Source of the DNA: JANSWP01 sp041941305
GTDB lineage: Bacteria; Bacteroidota; Bacteroidia; Chitinophagales; Saprospiraceae
Direction: 5' to 3'
Assembly: GCA_041941305.1 (NCBI GenBank)
Contig: JBGTQJ010000012.1
Coordinates: 62,001 to 126,000, forward strand
DNA: 64,000 nucleotides
Shown: piece by piece, positions 51,479 to 59,695 of the stretch
How positions within the stretch are numbered: the stretch's first letter is position 1
How the letters are laid out: each line of letters begins with the position of its first letter
Notes under the pieces: model-generated
What the model was told of the DNA's origin: nothing
Databases searched by the model: none
Seen by the model: only the letters and a program-made list of their open reading frames with translations
Translations under genes and position numbers: made by a program

Positions 51479-51874
51479 ATGCCTGAATCTAAAAAAACAG
51501 ATATTGTATTATTATTTCTAAGGCTAACAGTCGGAGGGTTAATGATAGTTAACCATGGTTGGAGCAAGCTTATGAAATTCTTTTCAGAAGAACCCATCAA
51601 ATTTCCAGATCCTTTAGGAATTGGGGAAACTGCTTCACTTTCTCTAACCGTATTTGCTGAAGTCTTCTGTGCTTTATTACTGGTGATTGGTTTATTTACA
51701 AGGCAAGTTGTTATTCCTCTTATTATAACCATGTTGGTTGCGATTTTCATCATTCATTGGGAGGATCCATTTGGAAGAAAAGAGAAAGCAATTCTTTTTT
51801 TGATTCCATATATCTGTTTGTTAATTAAAGGAGCAGGATGGTATTCACTAGATGCTCAGGTAAGAAAAATTTAA
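51479..51874 (+). CDS. DoxX family membrane protein
   Basis: 131 aa from the ATG at 51479 (the frame opens at a TTG at 51455). Four transmembrane helices typical of DoxX: IVLLFLRLTVGGLMIVNHG, SLSLTVFAEVFCALLLVIG, VVIPLIITMLVAIFIIHW and AILFLIPYICLLIKGAGWYS. The motif NHGWSKL after helix 1 and the EVFCALLLVIGLFTR segment are family features. Relatives include subunits of thiosulfate:quinone oxidoreductase and proteins linked to oxidative stress, but most are uncharacterised. The ApbE gene follows with a short gap or overlap, so the two are probably co-transcribed. Confidence 0.88.
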   Translation: MPESKKTDIVLLFLRLTVGGLMIVNHGWSKLMKFFSEEPIKFPDPLGIGETASLSLTVFAEVFCALLLVIGLFTRQVVIPLIITMLVAIFIIHWEDPFGRKEKAILFLIPYICLLIKGAGWYSLDAQVRKI

Positions 51875-51897
51875 TACTAATCTTCAAGCAATCAATA

Positions 51898-52992
51898 TTG
51901 AAATTTTCAAACAAAATTGCAGGTTTATTCCTGGCAACACTTTGTCTATTTTTGGGATGTAAGGATCCTGCAAAGTCGGATAGATTATCTTATTTCGAGG
52001 TGGTTGGCCAAACCATGGGAACTACCTATTCGGTTATTCTTGGTAGTAAGGAAGAAGTAAGCTTGAAACTGGAAATTGATTCCTTGTTGGTTGAAATTAA
52101 TGATGAAGTATCAACTTATATCCCAACTTCTACCATTTCTGAATTTAATAAAGCAAATGATACATTTGATTTAAACATTAGTTTTCGTGCCTATTCAAAA
52201 AACCTAATTTCAGGAAACAAACACTTTTTGAAAAATTATCTTCAGGCCAATGTAGTCCATCAAAGAACTGAAACTTATTTTGACCCTACCATAATGCCAC
52301 TTGTCAATTATTGGGGCTTTGGTTATTCAGGAAAAAAACCAGTAGAAGAAATTGATAGTATTTTGATAGATTCTTTAAAGCAATTGGTTGGATTTGAAAA
52401 GGTGAAAATGATAACCAGAGCGGATAAAGATGAAGTCCTGATAGTAAAATCGAACCCAAATTCGCAATTGGATTTTAGTGGGATTGCCAAGGGATATGCA
52501 GTTGATGAAATTGCTTCCTTGTTGAAAAATAAAGGAATAAATAATTACCTGGTGGAAATTGGTGGTGAGACCGTTTCCAGTGGATTAAATTCAAAAAATC
52601 AAATTTGGTCTATAGGAATAAACACTCCATCGCCGGATGCCTTAACAACTGATTATCAAATTATTGTGGAATTGGATAATAAAGCGATAGCCACTTCAGG
52701 TGACTATAGACAATTCTATGAAATAAATGGCAGAAAATACAGCCATATTATCAACCCTAAAACAGGTTTTTCTGAAAAAAGCGATTTATTAAGCGTATCA
52801 GTTATTGCTGAAAACTGTTTAATTGCTGACGGATATGCCACTGCATTTTTTGTAATGGGTCGTGAAAAAGGTTTGAAATTAGCAAATCAATTAGATGGTA
52901 TTAATGCTTTGTTTATATATGGAAATGAAGAGGGAACTATGGAAACTGTCACGACTAATGGATTCGAAAAAATGTTAAAGAAATCCCATTGA
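51898..52992 (+). CDS. apbE: FAD:protein FMN transferase (ApbE), lipoprotein
   Basis: Attaches FMN covalently to threonine or serine of target flavoproteins, using FAD and Mg2+. Motifs: VVGQTMGTTYSV at the start, ETYFDPTIMPLVNYWGFG, LDFSGIAKGYAVDEIA, YLVEIGGE, ATSGDYRQFYEINGRKYSHI, INPKTG and ADGYATAFFVMG with the metal-binding aspartate and threonine. A TTG start at 51898 gives a compact lipoprotein signal ending LCLFLGC (365 aa). The alternative ATG at 51838 gives 384 aa, overlaps doxX by 37 bp and leaves a long irregular N-terminus. In Bacteroidota, ApbE usually matures Nqr or Rnf subunits; none is encoded here. Confidence 0.9.
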   Translation: MKFSNKIAGLFLATLCLFLGCKDPAKSDRLSYFEVVGQTMGTTYSVILGSKEEVSLKLEIDSLLVEINDEVSTYIPTSTISEFNKANDTFDLNISFRAYSKNLISGNKHFLKNYLQANVVHQRTETYFDPTIMPLVNYWGFGYSGKKPVEEIDSILIDSLKQLVGFEKVKMITRADKDEVLIVKSNPNSQLDFSGIAKGYAVDEIASLLKNKGINNYLVEIGGETVSSGLNSKNQIWSIGINTPSPDALTTDYQIIVELDNKAIATSGDYRQFYEINGRKYSHIINPKTGFSEKSDLLSVSVIAENCLIADGYATAFFVMGREKGLKLANQLDGINALFIYGNEEGTMETVTTNGFEKMLKKSH

Positions 52993-53050
52993 GAAAGCCA
53001 AAATACGAACGAAATTGTTTTTATAACACTCATACTATAACTTACCAGTA

Positions 53051-53860
53051 ATGGAATTTAATCTTGATAGAGATATTTGTTTTTTTGATTTAGAAGCCAC
53101 CGGTTTGAACGTAATTCGCGATCGAATTATGCAAATTGCCATCATCAAATTTTTTAAAAATGGTAAAGATCCGGAAGAATTAGACATGTTAATCAACCCC
53201 GGAATCCCTATTGGAATCGAAGCAATGGGCGTTCATGGGATTACCCCAAAGGATGTAGCCAACAAACCAACTTTCCCTCAGGTAGCGCAAAAATTATATG
53301 ACTTTATAGGCAATTCTGATTTAGGTGGATACAACATTAGTCGTTTTGATGTGCCCCTTCTGATGGAAGAGTTTTCAAGAGCGGGCTTTGAGTTCAATAT
53401 TGACAGACGAAAAATTGTTGATATGCAACGCATTTTTTACAAAATGGAACCAAGGACTTTGAGTGCAGCTGTTAAATATTATTGCGGTAAAAAGATGGAA
53501 GATGCGCATGATGCTTTAGCTGATGTAAGGGCCACCATTGATGTTTTTAAAGGGCAATTGAAAATGTATGAGCATACAGATTATGAAGACAATGATGGAA
53601 ATATTATTGAAAAACCTATCAGGAATGATATGAAAGCAATTCATGATTTTACACAGGATCCAAAAGCCATTGATGTAACCAACCGACTTAAATATAATGA
53701 TAAAGGAGTGATCGTGTTTAACTTTGGAAAATATACTGGGCAATCCGTAAAGGAGGTGCTGAGTAAGGATAAACAATATTATCACTGGATTTTGAACAAA
53801 GAGTTTTCAGCACAAGTCAAATCAATTGTTGTCAAAATTATGAAAGAGGATGTCAACTAA
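53051..53860 (+). CDS. DnaQ-like 3'-5' exonuclease
   Basis: 269 aa. Exo I is FFDLEATG (D13, E15) near the start, Exo II is GGYNISRFDVPLL, and Exo III is AHDALADV with the catalytic HxAxxD. This is the DEDDh exonuclease fold of polymerase epsilon subunits and RNase T relatives. A C-terminal extension (~210-265; VFNFGKYTGQSVKEVL, then YYHWILNKEF) is a small module often found fused to such nucleases. It would trim DNA or RNA ends. Its last 11 bp overlap the start of the following MbnP-like gene. That suggests co-transcription, although a shared function is not obvious. Confidence 0.88.
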   Translation: MEFNLDRDICFFDLEATGLNVIRDRIMQIAIIKFFKNGKDPEELDMLINPGIPIGIEAMGVHGITPKDVANKPTFPQVAQKLYDFIGNSDLGGYNISRFDVPLLMEEFSRAGFEFNIDRRKIVDMQRIFYKMEPRTLSAAVKYYCGKKMEDAHDALADVRATIDVFKGQLKMYEHTDYEDNDGNIIEKPIRNDMKAIHDFTQDPKAIDVTNRLKYNDKGVIVFNFGKYTGQSVKEVLSKDKQYYHWILNKEFSAQVKSIVVKIMKEDVN

Positions 53861-54713
53861 TTTGCTCAAAAGACTAAAAATCCTATTATTTGCTTTTTGC
53901 TTTCTTTATTCATGTGCATCCAAAAAGGATGGTTGTTTGGATATTAATGCCACAAACTTTGATGTAAGTGCAGATCAATCCTGCGGAGACTGCTGCACCT
54001 ACCCTACCCTCAAATTAACTTTTTCTCATAAAATTGTACCTGCGGTAAATCCAGATTCAACTGCAAATTTTAAATATAATACTGCTTATCAAATACCCTT
54101 TGATACTAGTGAAGTATTTGACATTGAAAGAATTAGATTTCATGTCTCAAATTTCAAACTAATCGATTTGCAAGGCAATAAAATTGGAGTCTTAGACACC
54201 ATACAATTAGAAAATGACTTTGGGCCCTTTACAGTGGAAGACAATTTTGCCAAAGTTGACAGGGATATTTTTACAGCTAGTTCAATTGGAACTTTTATTG
54301 GTGGAGGTCAATATGTTGGTGCAGAGTTTGAGATCGGGCTGGATTCTGAAATTCAAAATGCAAAGCCGGCATCAACTCCTTCCAACCATCCCTTAAATAT
54401 AAATAATGATAGCTTGCTTTATGATTCTATACAAAACACTTATTTGACCTCTTTGATTATTTTAAATCGAGATACCTTATCTAGCACAGATTCAACTGAA
54501 ATAAAATTATACGAGAGCGTTTCCATTCCCATCAATTTTGGACTGCCAGTTACTATTTATGAAGGCTTTAATTTAAATATTCAAATTCAAATAGATTATT
54601 TAAAGTGGTTTGAAAACATCGACATCCAATTAGCCAATATTGAGGAAATTGAATTGCAAATACTCGAAAATTTGCCAAATGCATTTGAAATTATGGAAAT
54701 TAAGTTGGAATAG
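53850..54713 (+). CDS. MbnP-like lipoprotein (copper-protein family), first copy
   Basis: 287 aa. The N-terminus (LFAFCFLYSCASKKDG) is a lipoprotein signal. It is followed by a cysteine-rich module, GCLDINATNFDVSADQSCGD then CCTYP, resembling the GCxDxxAxNY-type motif of Bacteroidota surface proteins. The main domain follows the MbnP pattern: LKLTFSHKI, RIRFHVSNFKLID, VGAEFEIGLDSEIQN and SNHPLN. Its only tryptophan is W253 in DYLKWFENIDI near the C-terminus. In methanotroph MbnP a tryptophan is converted to kynurenine that helps bind copper; whether W253 plays that role is unknown. It is the first of four genes with two di-heme enzymes. ATG at 53850 overlaps the exonuclease gene. Confidence 0.75.
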   Translation: MSTNLLKRLKILLFAFCFLYSCASKKDGCLDINATNFDVSADQSCGDCCTYPTLKLTFSHKIVPAVNPDSTANFKYNTAYQIPFDTSEVFDIERIRFHVSNFKLIDLQGNKIGVLDTIQLENDFGPFTVEDNFAKVDRDIFTASSIGTFIGGGQYVGAEFEIGLDSEIQNAKPASTPSNHPLNINNDSLLYDSIQNTYLTSLIILNRDTLSSTDSTEIKLYESVSIPINFGLPVTIYEGFNLNIQIQIDYLKWFENIDIQLANIEEIELQILENLPNAFEIMEIKLE

Positions 54714-54778
54714 ATGTAAATTTGCCTACTGATTAGTTCCCCCATTCAAAATCTATTTTTCTTCAAAATATTGTAAAC

Positions 54779-55549
54779 ATGAGAAAACTAGCAATTTTGC
54801 TGGGACTTGCCACTATTTTTTACTCCTCTTCCTGTTCAAAACAAGTTATAATTGGTGAAACCGCAAATCTGGATCTGGATTTTAAATTATTGTATGATGG
54901 AGAACCCTTAATTTTTGGTAATTTTTATGATTATAGCCCGGAAACGCAGATTAGCATAGATCGTTTTAGTTATTTTATTTCAGATTTGGTGCTAATTGGG
55001 GAGTCTGGGAGTGATGAGTTAGAATTAAAAGAAATAGACTTTCTGGATTATAATAAAATAGATGATCCTTTTCCGGTTACATCTCCAGTTATTAATTCAA
55101 GAATAAACAATATACCTTCTGGTGAATATAGCGCAATAAAGATGGGAATTGGGGTTAATTCTGAATTAAATGCAACACTTACCTCTGAATATTCAAGTAG
55201 CCACCCTTTAGGCCAGGCTGATTTGTATTGGGATGAGTTGAATACCTTTATATTTACAATGATTAAAGGAGGCTTTGATACTGATGGAAATGGAGATCTA
55301 GACAGGATTATTTTTTTCAGAGCAGGAACTACTAATTTATATACGGAAGTGACAATTCCAGTACAATTAATTCTTAGAAATAGTGAAACTGGTACCCTAT
55401 CTTTCACCGTTGATTTGAAAAAGCTTTTAACTCAAAACAATTCAGAAATGTTAGGTGTTGATGAATTGGCCAATAACGTAGATACTCCGGATTTGGTAAC
55501 CATGCAAAAAGTAATGAATAGTTTCCCTGAGGCTATTCAATTGGAATAA
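54779..55549 (+). CDS. MbnP-like lipoprotein, second copy
   Basis: 256 aa with a lipoprotein signal (LATIFYSSSCSK). The domain follows the MbnP family closely: LDLDFKLLYDGEPLIFG, ISIDRFSYFISDLVLIGE, IPSGEYSAIKMGIGVNSELN, then SSSHPLGQADLYWDELNT and IFTMIKGGFDTDGNG, where family members usually have HPL...MYW. Its only tryptophan is W151 in that LYWDEL segment, not equivalent in position to W253 of the first copy. It lacks the cysteine-rich module. Expected location is the periplasmic or outer face of a membrane. It begins 65 bp after the first copy and ends 17 bp before the first di-heme gene, so the genes form one operon. Copper binding is inferred from the family. Confidence 0.8.
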   Translation: MRKLAILLGLATIFYSSSCSKQVIIGETANLDLDFKLLYDGEPLIFGNFYDYSPETQISIDRFSYFISDLVLIGESGSDELELKEIDFLDYNKIDDPFPVTSPVINSRINNIPSGEYSAIKMGIGVNSELNATLTSEYSSSHPLGQADLYWDELNTFIFTMIKGGFDTDGNGDLDRIIFFRAGTTNLYTEVTIPVQLILRNSETGTLSFTVDLKKLLTQNNSEMLGVDELANNVDTPDLVTMQKVMNSFPEAIQLE

Positions 55550-55566
55550 AAGCCAATCAAAAAGTT

Positions 55567-56673
55567 ATGAAAATAAATTATCTCCTACTTGTTTTGTTTT
55601 CTCTAAGTATCCTTGCCTGTAACAAAGAAAGTAAACCAGGTATTCCACCAGTTTCGGATTCACTTACCCACATTTTATACAATCCTAGCCCTTACGATTT
55701 AGTTGTGTATGACTCTTTTCCTGAAATCACTATTCCTGCCGACAATCCTATGACTGTGGACGGGGTTATGTTGGGTAGACATTTGTTTTACGACCCAATT
55801 CTTTCTTCAGACAATTCAATGTCTTGTTCAAGTTGTCATGGTACAAGTGGTAACTTTACTGACAACCAAGCTACCAGCCAAGGCGTCACTGGGGAATTTG
55901 GCAATAGAAGTTCTATGCCTTTATTGGACATTGCATTTAACAAAAACGGATTTTTCTGGGATGGTCGGGCAGTAACTTTGGAAGATCAAGCATTGGGACC
56001 AGTTGAAAATCCAATTGAGCTACATGATGATTGGGAAAATGTAGAAGAAAAATTAAGAAATCATGATGATTATCCCACCCTTTTCCGTAAAGCTTTTGGG
56101 ATTGAAAGTAAAAGTGAAATCACAAAAGAATTAGCTGCCAAGGCAATCGCCCAATTTGAAAGAACAATGATTAGCCCGGGCAATACCAAATTTGATAAAT
56201 GGTGGCGAGGAGAGGTGGAGCTTACGGATCAAGAGTTTGATGGTTTTTTAATGTGGATTGATTATGACGGAGATTTTCTTCCGGATGCAGAATGTGGACA
56301 TTGTCATACCATTCCATTATTTACAACAAATGAATATCATAACAATGGATTAGATGAAGCTCCAACTATGAACGAGTTTCCTGATTTGGGATTAGGGGAA
56401 GTAACAGGTGTCCTTACTGACAATGGAAAATTTAGGACGCCGTCTCTAAGGAATATTGAATTATCAGCTCCATATATGCATGACGGTCGATTTCAAACCT
56501 TGGAAGAAGTAATGGATCATTACAATTCCGGCGGTCACTACGCACCAAATGCAAATGAATTGATCCTGCCACTCGGATTAACTGAAGAAATGAAAGCCAG
56601 CATAATTGCCTTTATGAAAACACTGACAGATGAAGATATATTACAAGATCCAAAATTCAGCAGTCCCTTTTAA
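55567..56673 (+). CDS. Di-heme cytochrome c peroxidase-like lipoprotein (MauG/MbnH superfamily), first copy
   Basis: 368 aa with a lipoprotein signal (SLSILACNK). Two c-type heme sites are present: CSSCH at 87-91 and CGHCH at 243-247. The family pattern is clear: GRHLFYDPILSSDNSMSCSS, FWDGRAVTLEDQALGPVENP, AIAQFERTMIS, GKFRTPSLRNIE and APYMHDGRF with a methionine in the axial-ligand region. Classical members reduce peroxide; MauG and MbnH instead oxidise residues in a partner protein. The adjacent MbnP-like genes favour an MbnH-type role on tryptophan, but this is inference from neighbourhood. The second copy follows 44 bp later. Confidence 0.88.
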   Translation: MKINYLLLVLFSLSILACNKESKPGIPPVSDSLTHILYNPSPYDLVVYDSFPEITIPADNPMTVDGVMLGRHLFYDPILSSDNSMSCSSCHGTSGNFTDNQATSQGVTGEFGNRSSMPLLDIAFNKNGFFWDGRAVTLEDQALGPVENPIELHDDWENVEEKLRNHDDYPTLFRKAFGIESKSEITKELAAKAIAQFERTMISPGNTKFDKWWRGEVELTDQEFDGFLMWIDYDGDFLPDAECGHCHTIPLFTTNEYHNNGLDEAPTMNEFPDLGLGEVTGVLTDNGKFRTPSLRNIELSAPYMHDGRFQTLEEVMDHYNSGGHYAPNANELILPLGLTEEMKASIIAFMKTLTDEDILQDPKFSSPF

Positions 56674-56717
56674 ATCACTTAAGGCAAGTTAACTAATCTT
56701 CTAATCCAATTTTTTAT

Positions 56718-57818
56718 ATGATGAATAGGCTCATTCTATTTTTAATGCTATTTTTATTTTTCTCTTGTAAAAAAGAGGAGGTCGATAGAAATGGTTCAGA
56801 CCTGAGCCACATTCCCCATAACCCAACTTACTATTCTATTGAAAAACCGGAATTCTTTCCAGAATTAGAATCTCCATCTAATAACCCTCTAACTGTTGAA
56901 GGCATTCGTCTGGGTAGGTTTTTATTTTATGACCCTATTTTATCGGTTGATAGTACCATTTCCTGTTCAAGTTGTCATATCCAGGAAAAGAGTTTTACGG
57001 ATGGGAAGTCGGTCAGTGAAGGTATTAATAACTTAACTGGCTCAAGAAGCTCCATGTCCCTTATCAATATTGGGTATGCACATAATGGTTTGTTTTGGGA
57101 TGGAAGTTCTCCCTCGCTTGAGGATCAGGCGATTCACCCAATTGAGAACCCTGTTGAATTGGGAGATTCCTGGGAAAACGTTGAGGAGAAATTGCGAAGG
57201 CATCCGACATACCCTAAGATGTTCAGGAATGCATTTCCTATCCAAAAAAAAGAAGAAATTACCAGAACCTTGGCGGCAAAAGCGCTTGCTCAATTCGAAC
57301 GAACCTTGATAAGTGCAAATTCCAAATATGATCAGGCTGTCAGTTTTGATAATCCAACTGTTGAGCTTAGCGATTTAGAGTTTGATGGTTACTTGTTGTT
57401 CTTCCAGGAATTGTTGGCTGCCAATCACCCTGGTTGTCATCATTGCCATGCACCACCAAATTTTGGAGGGCAGGATTTTTTCAACAATGGACTTGATGAG
57501 GCACCTAACATGACTGAATTTCCGGATTTGGGACTTGGGGGGTTCACAGGTATTTTAACTGATAATGGAAAATTTAAAGCCCCAAGTCTCAGAAATATAG
57601 AATTTACGGCTCCCTATATGCATGATGGACGTTTTGAATCACTGGAAGAAGTGATAGATCATTATGCTTCAGGTGGTCATTATGCTCCAAACGTTTCTTC
57701 TGATATCACTGGTTTTGAGTTGACTACCTATCAAAAAGAGGCTTTGATTGCATTCTTGAAATCTCTTTCAGATCCTGACTTCCTAAATAATTCAGATTTT
57801 TCCAGCCCATTTGAATAA
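56718..57818 (+). CDS. Di-heme cytochrome c peroxidase-like lipoprotein (MauG/MbnH superfamily), second copy
   Basis: 366 aa; lipoprotein signal LFLFFSCKK. Heme sites are CSSCH (83-87) and CHHCH (240-244), almost the same spacing as in the first copy. Shared blocks: GRFLFYDPILSVDSTISCSS, LFWDGSSPSLEDQAIHPIEN, ALAQFERTLIS, NGLDEAPNMTEFPDLGLGG, GKFKAPSLRNIE and APYMHDGRF. It is a tandem paralog of the previous gene. Differences include an insertion-like FFQELLAANHPG before the second heme. It is last in the MbnP/di-heme operon and converges on queE with 7 bp between stops. A duplicate may serve the second MbnP-like partner or a different oxidant. Confidence 0.88.
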   Translation: MMNRLILFLMLFLFFSCKKEEVDRNGSDLSHIPHNPTYYSIEKPEFFPELESPSNNPLTVEGIRLGRFLFYDPILSVDSTISCSSCHIQEKSFTDGKSVSEGINNLTGSRSSMSLINIGYAHNGLFWDGSSPSLEDQAIHPIENPVELGDSWENVEEKLRRHPTYPKMFRNAFPIQKKEEITRTLAAKALAQFERTLISANSKYDQAVSFDNPTVELSDLEFDGYLLFFQELLAANHPGCHHCHAPPNFGGQDFFNNGLDEAPNMTEFPDLGLGGFTGILTDNGKFKAPSLRNIEFTAPYMHDGRFESLEEVIDHYASGGHYAPNVSSDITGFELTTYQKEALIAFLKSLSDPDFLNNSDFSSPFE

Positions 57819-57825
57819 TATTTAA

Positions 57826-58464
57826 TCAAGGTATATTCAACCATTTGTGGGTTTGAAGACTTAACTTCCATTTGGGGTTTTTGAGGCAATATTCAAGGGA
57901 AAGTTTGGTGTTTAGTACAGTTTCCTCATTATCCATTGGTTGTAAGTAAAAATGTTCAAAATCTAAATCAACATATAAATCAGGCTCTGCCCCTTGTTGC
58001 GGATAAATTAGCTTTAGTTCATCACCGCTTCTTAATTTCAACTCAGTACCAGCTTTGGGACTAACACAAATCCAATCTAAGTTTGGCGGTGCTTTCTGAG
58101 TCCCATTTGTTTCAACAGCTACTTCAAAACCTTTTTGATGAAAAGCATCTACCAGTACCGAATCAAGTTGTAATAAGGGCTCCCCACCAGTACATACTAC
58201 ATAAGGAATTCCAATTATTTTTGTTTTGGGCCACAACTCTTTTACAATGGAAGACAGTTTATTAGCATCATATTTTCCTCCATTTTCGCCATCCATACCC
58301 CAAAAGTCTGTATCGCAAAATTGGCATATTGCCTTTGGCCTGTCTGCCTCTCTCCCAGTCCATAAATTACATCCTGTGAACCTGCAAAATACAGCAGGTC
58401 TGCCGGAGTGAGCCCCTTCTCCTTGAAGGGTAAAATATATTTCTTTGATTTTGTACATTGTCAT
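57826..58464 (-). CDS. queE: 7-carboxy-7-deazaguanine synthase
   Basis: A radical SAM enzyme that rearranges 6-carboxytetrahydropterin in queuosine/7-deazaguanine biosynthesis. 212 aa. The start YKIKEIYFTLQGEGAHSGRP is diagnostic. The cluster motif is the QueE-specific C-x14-C-x2-C, read from FTGCNLW to ICQFCDTDF. SAM-binding features include VCTGGEPLLQ and VETNGTQ, then WICVSPKAG. LYVDLDFEHFYLQPMD and the last strand LSLQTHKWLNIP end the enzyme. Two ATG codons (residues 1 and 3) are possible starts. No other queuosine gene is adjacent. ridA lies 62 bp upstream on the same strand. Confidence 0.95.
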   Translation of the reverse strand: MTMYKIKEIYFTLQGEGAHSGRPAVFCRFTGCNLWTGREADRPKAICQFCDTDFWGMDGENGGKYDANKLSSIVKELWPKTKIIGIPYVVCTGGEPLLQLDSVLVDAFHQKGFEVAVETNGTQKAPPNLDWICVSPKAGTELKLRSGDELKLIYPQQGAEPDLYVDLDFEHFYLQPMDNEETVLNTKLSLEYCLKNPKWKLSLQTHKWLNIP

Positions 58465-58526
58465 GGCCAGTTCTTAATTAATGCTACCTCATTTGAAAAA
58501 AGATTTTAACTTAAATGTTGTCGGAA

Positions 58527-58910
58527 TCAACCAATTATAGCACTAACCTCAATTTCAACCAGCATATCTGGATTTACAAGACCACTCACTTCAACCATTG
58601 TGGAAGCAGGCTTGATATTTTTAAAATATTCTCCATGTGCCTTTCCTACTTCTTCCCATCTTGAAATATCAGTAACATAAATTTTTGTTCTTACTACATT
58701 TTCCATAGTGGCTCCTGCCTCCTTCAAAGCACCTTCAATTATTGTTAATATTTGCTTTGCCTGAGCATACATGTCTCCTTTTCCATAAACCTCACCATCT
58801 TTAATCGAGGTTGTACCTGCCACTTCGATGGTATTTCCAATTTTTACTGCTCTGGAATACCCTACAATGTCTTCCCATTTTGCACCTGATGATATGTTTT
58901 GTCGTTTCAT
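58527..58910 (-). CDS. RidA family (YjgF/YER057c/UK114) protein
   Basis: 127 aa, the usual length. Features: AKWEDIVGYSRAVKIGNTIEV at the start, VYGKGDMYAQAKQIL, EGALKEAGATMENVVRTKIYV with the substrate-binding arginine, GEYFKNIKPASTMVEVSGL and the closing VEIEVSAIIG. RidA hydrolyses reactive enamine/imine intermediates made by PLP enzymes; not all paralogs keep that activity. The start codon overlaps the stop of the methyltransferase gene (ATGA), so the two are translationally coupled. Confidence 0.92.
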   Translation of the reverse strand: MKRQNISSGAKWEDIVGYSRAVKIGNTIEVAGTTSIKDGEVYGKGDMYAQAKQILTIIEGALKEAGATMENVVRTKIYVTDISRWEEVGKAHGEYFKNIKPASTMVEVSGLVNPDMLVEIEVSAIIG

Positions 58911-59557
58911 TTTTTTTCAGCTATTATAATGTTATAATTAAAAAAAAACTCCTTTTTGTATAGAATTGTTTTTAAGAGGGTAAAACCATTTGCCACAATC
59001 ATGTCCTGATATTCATTTAAATCATGCTGCTGCGGATGAAGGGCATCTCCTGGAACTAGCCTGAATAAATATTTAAAAAAAATAAAATTATGGGTGTCTA
59101 TCGATATGATTAATTGCCCTCCTTGTTTTGTAACTTTTGCCAGAATCATTAAACAAGTTTTCAAATCTGAAACGTGATTTATGGCATTAATGCAAAAAAC
59201 TTTGTCGTATTTATCAATAGCACCTTTTCCTTTTTGGAATTCCTCAAAAGCCAGGGAATGAAAATGTATATTGGGATACTCTGATTTATTAAAATGTTCA
59301 ATTTCTGAATCATATTTTTTTACCAAGGGATCTACAGCATCAACATGATTATCAGGAAACATCATGAAAACTCCAGCAGGTCCACACCCAACATCCAAGA
59401 TAAAATCTTCAGGATCAACCGAAACTGCGGTCTTTTCTAAAAAAACCTTCCAATATTTTTGTTTCCATTCGAGGTATTCTTCTTTCGTTTTTTCTTTCAA
59501 ATACTGCTTCCACCATTTTAGTTCTAACCATTGTGCCAGTTTCCACCTTAGATTCAT
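58907..59557 (-). CDS. Class I SAM-dependent methyltransferase
   Basis: 216 aa. Motif I is FILDVGCGPAGVF, motif II is VDAVDPL, then YDKVFCINAINHVSDLKTCL and GGQLIISIDTH, all fitting a Rossmann-fold methyltransferase. The N-terminal ~45 residues are basic and tryptophan-rich (WKLAQWLELKWWKQYLKEK), perhaps an interaction or membrane-surface helix. The substrate cannot be told. Its last bases overlap the ridA start by 4 bp; together with queE it forms a co-oriented group. A TACCTTTG box on the minus strand at 59563-59570 lies only a few bases before the ATG, which would give an almost leaderless message. Confidence 0.85.
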   Translation of the reverse strand: MNLRWKLAQWLELKWWKQYLKEKTKEEYLEWKQKYWKVFLEKTAVSVDPEDFILDVGCGPAGVFMMFPDNHVDAVDPLVKKYDSEIEHFNKSEYPNIHFHSLAFEEFQKGKGAIDKYDKVFCINAINHVSDLKTCLMILAKVTKQGGQLIISIDTHNFIFFKYLFRLVPGDALHPQQHDLNEYQDMIVANGFTLLKTILYKKEFFFNYNIIIAEKK

Positions 59558-59602
59558 GATAGCAAAGGTAGATTTTTCGATAGGTTTTTATACTCATTTT
59601 AA

Positions 59603-59610
59603 TACTTTTG
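59603..59610 (+). promoter_or_regulatory. Candidate -7 promoter box (TACTTTTG) for the DUF2027-Smr gene
   Basis: Matches TAnnTTTG about 85 bp upstream of the ATG at 59696. No TTG was found at the -33 position. Confidence 0.35.
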
Positions 59611-59695
59611 TGAAACTGGTTGTATTGGTTGTACTACCTAATTAAGTAGTAAGTATTTAAATCAACAACTAGATTGGAAAACACCTAAATTACGA

